DNA of 6,318 bases, taken from contig QMWT01000060.1 in assembly GCA_003661775.1 (NCBI GenBank), forward strand, positions 1 through 6,318. Reading direction: 5' to 3'. Positions 4,643 to 6,318 of the stretch are shown here, piece after piece (the first letter of the stretch is position 1; the number at the start of each line of letters is the position of its first letter). A model generated the notes under the pieces. That model searched no databases, was not told the origin of the DNA, and saw nothing but the letters and a program-made list of their open reading frames with translations. This DNA comes from Thermoprotei archaeon. Its GTDB lineage: Archaea; Thermoproteota; Thermoprotei_A; Sulfolobales; Ignisphaeraceae. A program made the translations under genes and the position numbers.

Positions 4643-5836
4643 CTACAACACCTCGATGATCTCTGCAAGACCTTTGAGAGCTAAATACACTCCCAAGGCT
4701 CCATCGATCCTTAAGCTAACACCTCGTTTTAATCTGATATCCTTACCAAGCAATCTTAGCTTCGGCATATTGACCTTGGGCAGTATCTTTAGTTCGAGTG
4801 AAGCGAACGGAGATAAGGTTTCATCTAGTTTAAAGTTTGTCAATTCGTCTAAGGTAAGCCTCTTAACTATAAACCCTGCTTTCCCATTTATACTTTCAGG
4901 AACTCTTATCAACCGTGACAAATCTATTAGAACTTTCTCATCGACGATTATACGCATAGCTGTAATAGCCTCTTGAATAAGCTTATTAATCTCATCGGCT
5001 ATCGAGGTAAGTTTCGAGGTATTTATGGCTTGTTTTTTCCCTTCTATAAAGGTTCTTATCTCGTAATCCTGTATCTTATGTAGGAGAAACAATGCAATTC
5101 TTCTACGCCACCCACCTTCTACTATACGCGGAGGTGGTTTTACATAGATTCTCCTCCGTTTTTTAACAACCCTTACCAAGTATTGTTCCAGTTCGGTTCC
5201 TTCACCTAATAAATACTGTAAAAGCTCTCTCCTAGCCTCACTACCCATCTTACCCTCTTCTTCATTCAGTTGAACATGAATGTGGAAACCTCTATGACCA
5301 GAAAATGTGATCGTGAAAATCTTGTGTCCAAGCTCATTAGTTATTACGTCGGTCAACAGGTATGTTATTCTAGCGGCTTCCTCGAGGCAGTCTTCTGGTA
5401 TGTGTTGATATTCGATAAGCTTGCTACCGCAGACTTCGCACGTATCACGCGGTTTCTCGATAACAGCTCCGCATCTAGGACATAGATAGAGCACCTGTAA
5501 AACCTCTTCACACTTGGGTATGTGATCGGCATCTATATCGAATACTAGATCGGTTCCTATCCTCATCTTTTCATCCATATTCGGCCTAGCAGGATCGAGG
5601 TATTTCGCTGCTGAGAAATACATGTGTTTGGGAACATGTTGCACCACAAAGTTTCTAAGCTCGGCTTCGCTCAGGAAGGCTTTGTGCCTGATGTAACCTG
5701 AAGATCCAAATAGCTGAAATGCAAATTCCCTTAAGTTAAAATCTGGCGGTAGATGCAGTGGGGCCTTGAGGTAGTAGTCGCGGAATAGTTCCTTAAGTCT
5801 CTGCTCTGTAGAGATGTTACGTTCTCTCTTACTCAA
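4643..5836 (-). CDS. priS: DNA primase small (catalytic) subunit PriS
   Basis: This 397-residue archaeo-eukaryotic primase catalytic subunit makes RNA/DNA primers with PriL. Motif I is LVFDIDAD (97-104), with metal-binding D100 and D102. Motif II is SGHRGFHIHV (179-188), with S179 and H185. Motif III is IDLSRLIRVPESINGKAG (304-321), with the third acidic residue D305 and R311. A four-cysteine zinc site, CPRC (119-122) and CEVC (133-136), sits between motifs I and II. The C-terminal segment KRGVSLRIDGALGVYLALKG (370-389) is typical of archaeal PriS. At 397 residues it is longer than most archaeal PriS (roughly 330-350). N317 occupies the place of the usual His in S-x-H-x-K. The only usable start is TTG 5836: the next in-frame codons contain no start, and a TAA lies eight codons upstream. 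It overlaps the pcna stop by 8 bases, so translation is coupled. Confidence 0.96.
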   Translation of the reverse strand: MSKRERNISTEQRLKELFRDYYLKAPLHLPPDFNLREFAFQLFGSSGYIRHKAFLSEAELRNFVVQHVPKHMYFSAAKYLDPARPNMDEKMRIGTDLVFDIDADHIPKCEEVLQVLYLCPRCGAVIEKPRDTCEVCGSKLIEYQHIPEDCLEEAARITYLLTDVITNELGHKIFTITFSGHRGFHIHVQLNEEEGKMGSEARRELLQYLLGEGTELEQYLVRVVKKRRRIYVKPPPRIVEGGWRRRIALFLLHKIQDYEIRTFIEGKKQAINTSKLTSIADEINKLIQEAITAMRIIVDEKVLIDLSRLIRVPESINGKAGFIVKRLTLDELTNFKLDETLSPFASLELKILPKVNMPKLRLLGKDIRLKRGVSLRIDGALGVYLALKGLAEIIEVL

Positions 5837-6318
5837 CTCGAGGCGCCACGAAAGCTCTTAGTTGAGCACCTGATGAAAGCTCCATATTTATCTCGATAGG
5901 CATCTCGGGCCCTAACTTCAACGTTATCATATCTGCAAGCTTCGCGATCGAGCCCAGGATCTCAATGTATTCCAGAGAGTAGTTATTGACGATCTCGCTC
6001 TCAGGAGGTTGATAATCTATGAGAGTTCCTGATGTTGTTGAGAACTCGAACTCTACTTCGCCTAGATCAGAAAGACTTGCTAAACGTATGCCCTCACTGT
6101 TTGCGGTGACTCTGAGGGTCTCTCCTGCTTTAGATAGTATTGAAATAGCTGTGGCGAAAACGGGTCCCACCATCTTTGCATATGTATTTAATTCTAAGCT
6201 GAGTTCAGGGATCTCCTCGTACTTCTGCGAAAGTAGTGGCATTAGGAAGTATCGCTCAACTCCACCTTTGGATACAAGACCTAGCTTGAGTCGCGAACCG
6301 TCGCTCTCGAGATACAGC
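5829..6318 (-). CDS. pcn: DNA sliding clamp PCNA, C-terminal 162 residues (5' end beyond window)
   Basis: The frame is open from the right edge to TAA 5831-5829 and gives 162 residues. Full PCNA is about 245-250, so roughly 85 N-terminal residues are missing. The ATG at 6242 is internal: the frame continues upstream through LYLESDGSRLKLGLVSKGGV. PCNA is the ring-shaped clamp that tethers polymerase, ligase and FEN1 to DNA. The fragment has the end of domain 1, the interdomain loop PLLSQKYEEIPELSLEL (27-43), then domain 2 with GIRLASLSDLGEVEFEF (76-92), SLEYIEILGSIAKLADMITLKL (114-135), and the C-terminal APRVE tail used in PIP-box binding. Many crenarchaea have several PCNA paralogs forming a heterotrimer; the paralog next to priS in Sulfolobus is PCNA2. 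Whether this clamp is a homo- or heterotrimer subunit cannot be told here. Confidence 0.95.
   Translation of the reverse strand, partial: LYLESDGSRLKLGLVSKGGVERYFLMPLLSQKYEEIPELSLELNTYAKMVGPVFATAISILSKAGETLRVTANSEGIRLASLSDLGEVEFEFSTTSGTLIDYQPPESEIVNNYSLEYIEILGSIAKLADMITLKLGPEMPIEINMELSSGAQLRAFVAPRVE

Noticed and set aside
4639..4668. gins15 starting at ATG 4668
   Set aside because: This would add ten cysteine- and serine-rich residues overlapping priS. ATG 4638 (or 4632) follows the priS stop and has nearby GAGGTG.
4656..5485. Plus-strand open frames antisense to priS (4656-4976 and 5270-5485)
   Set aside because: priS is certain on the other strand; these have no start signals or recognisable motifs.
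5829..6242. A short, complete 137-residue protein starting at ATG 6242
   Set aside because: The same frame is open upstream to the window edge and the upstream residues match PCNA, so this ATG is internal to pcna.

Overview
The window comes from an archaeon, most likely a hyperthermophilic crenarchaeote (Thermoproteota); the genus cannot be fixed. The signs are archaeal-type proteins throughout (PCNA, two-subunit primase, GINS, eL42, eS27, aIF2-alpha, Nop10, translin, RadA paralog). TATA-box promoters are spaced as in archaea, GGTG/GGAGGTGA Shine-Dalgarno sites are present, GTG and TTG starts are common, and genes are tightly packed with short overlaps.

Layout, right to left on the minus strand. 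A DNA-replication and translation cluster fills positions 6318 to 2571: pcna (its 5' end lies outside the window), priS, gins15, rpl44e (eL42), rps27e (eS27), then aif2A and nop10. The first five genes read as one operon ending at a T5 tract just after eS27. aif2A and nop10 have their own TATA box and a perfect GGAGGTGA Shine-Dalgarno. This is the known archaeal synteny linking sliding clamp, primase and helicase-accessory genes to ribosomal and initiation-factor genes.

Facing this cluster on the plus strand is a two-gene unit: a type I phosphoribosyltransferase with an extra C-terminal winged-helix-like domain (1214-1897) and a short RadA-like ATPase (1894-2574). The ATPase and nop10 meet tail to tail on a single CTAG, which supplies the TAG stop of both genes.

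Left of this, 963-1213 is a 251-base intergenic region. It holds promoters in both directions and a GC-rich hairpin on the minus strand with the layout of an archaeal H/ACA pseudouridylation guide RNA: 7-bp closing stem, internal pocket, upper stem, kink-turn-like GA/GA motif and ACA directly after the stem. This is the most notable unannotated element. Nop10, encoded 1.5 kb away, is a core protein of H/ACA particles.

The left end carries a translin/TRAX-family gene (962-291) with the TRAX-type catalytic acidic residues. Four bases downstream begins an unrecognised reading frame (286 to the edge) that stays open to the end of the window.

No mobile elements, CRISPR arrays, tRNAs or rRNAs were seen. 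Apart from the candidate guide RNA and the unidentified partial gene, this is core archaeal information-processing DNA.
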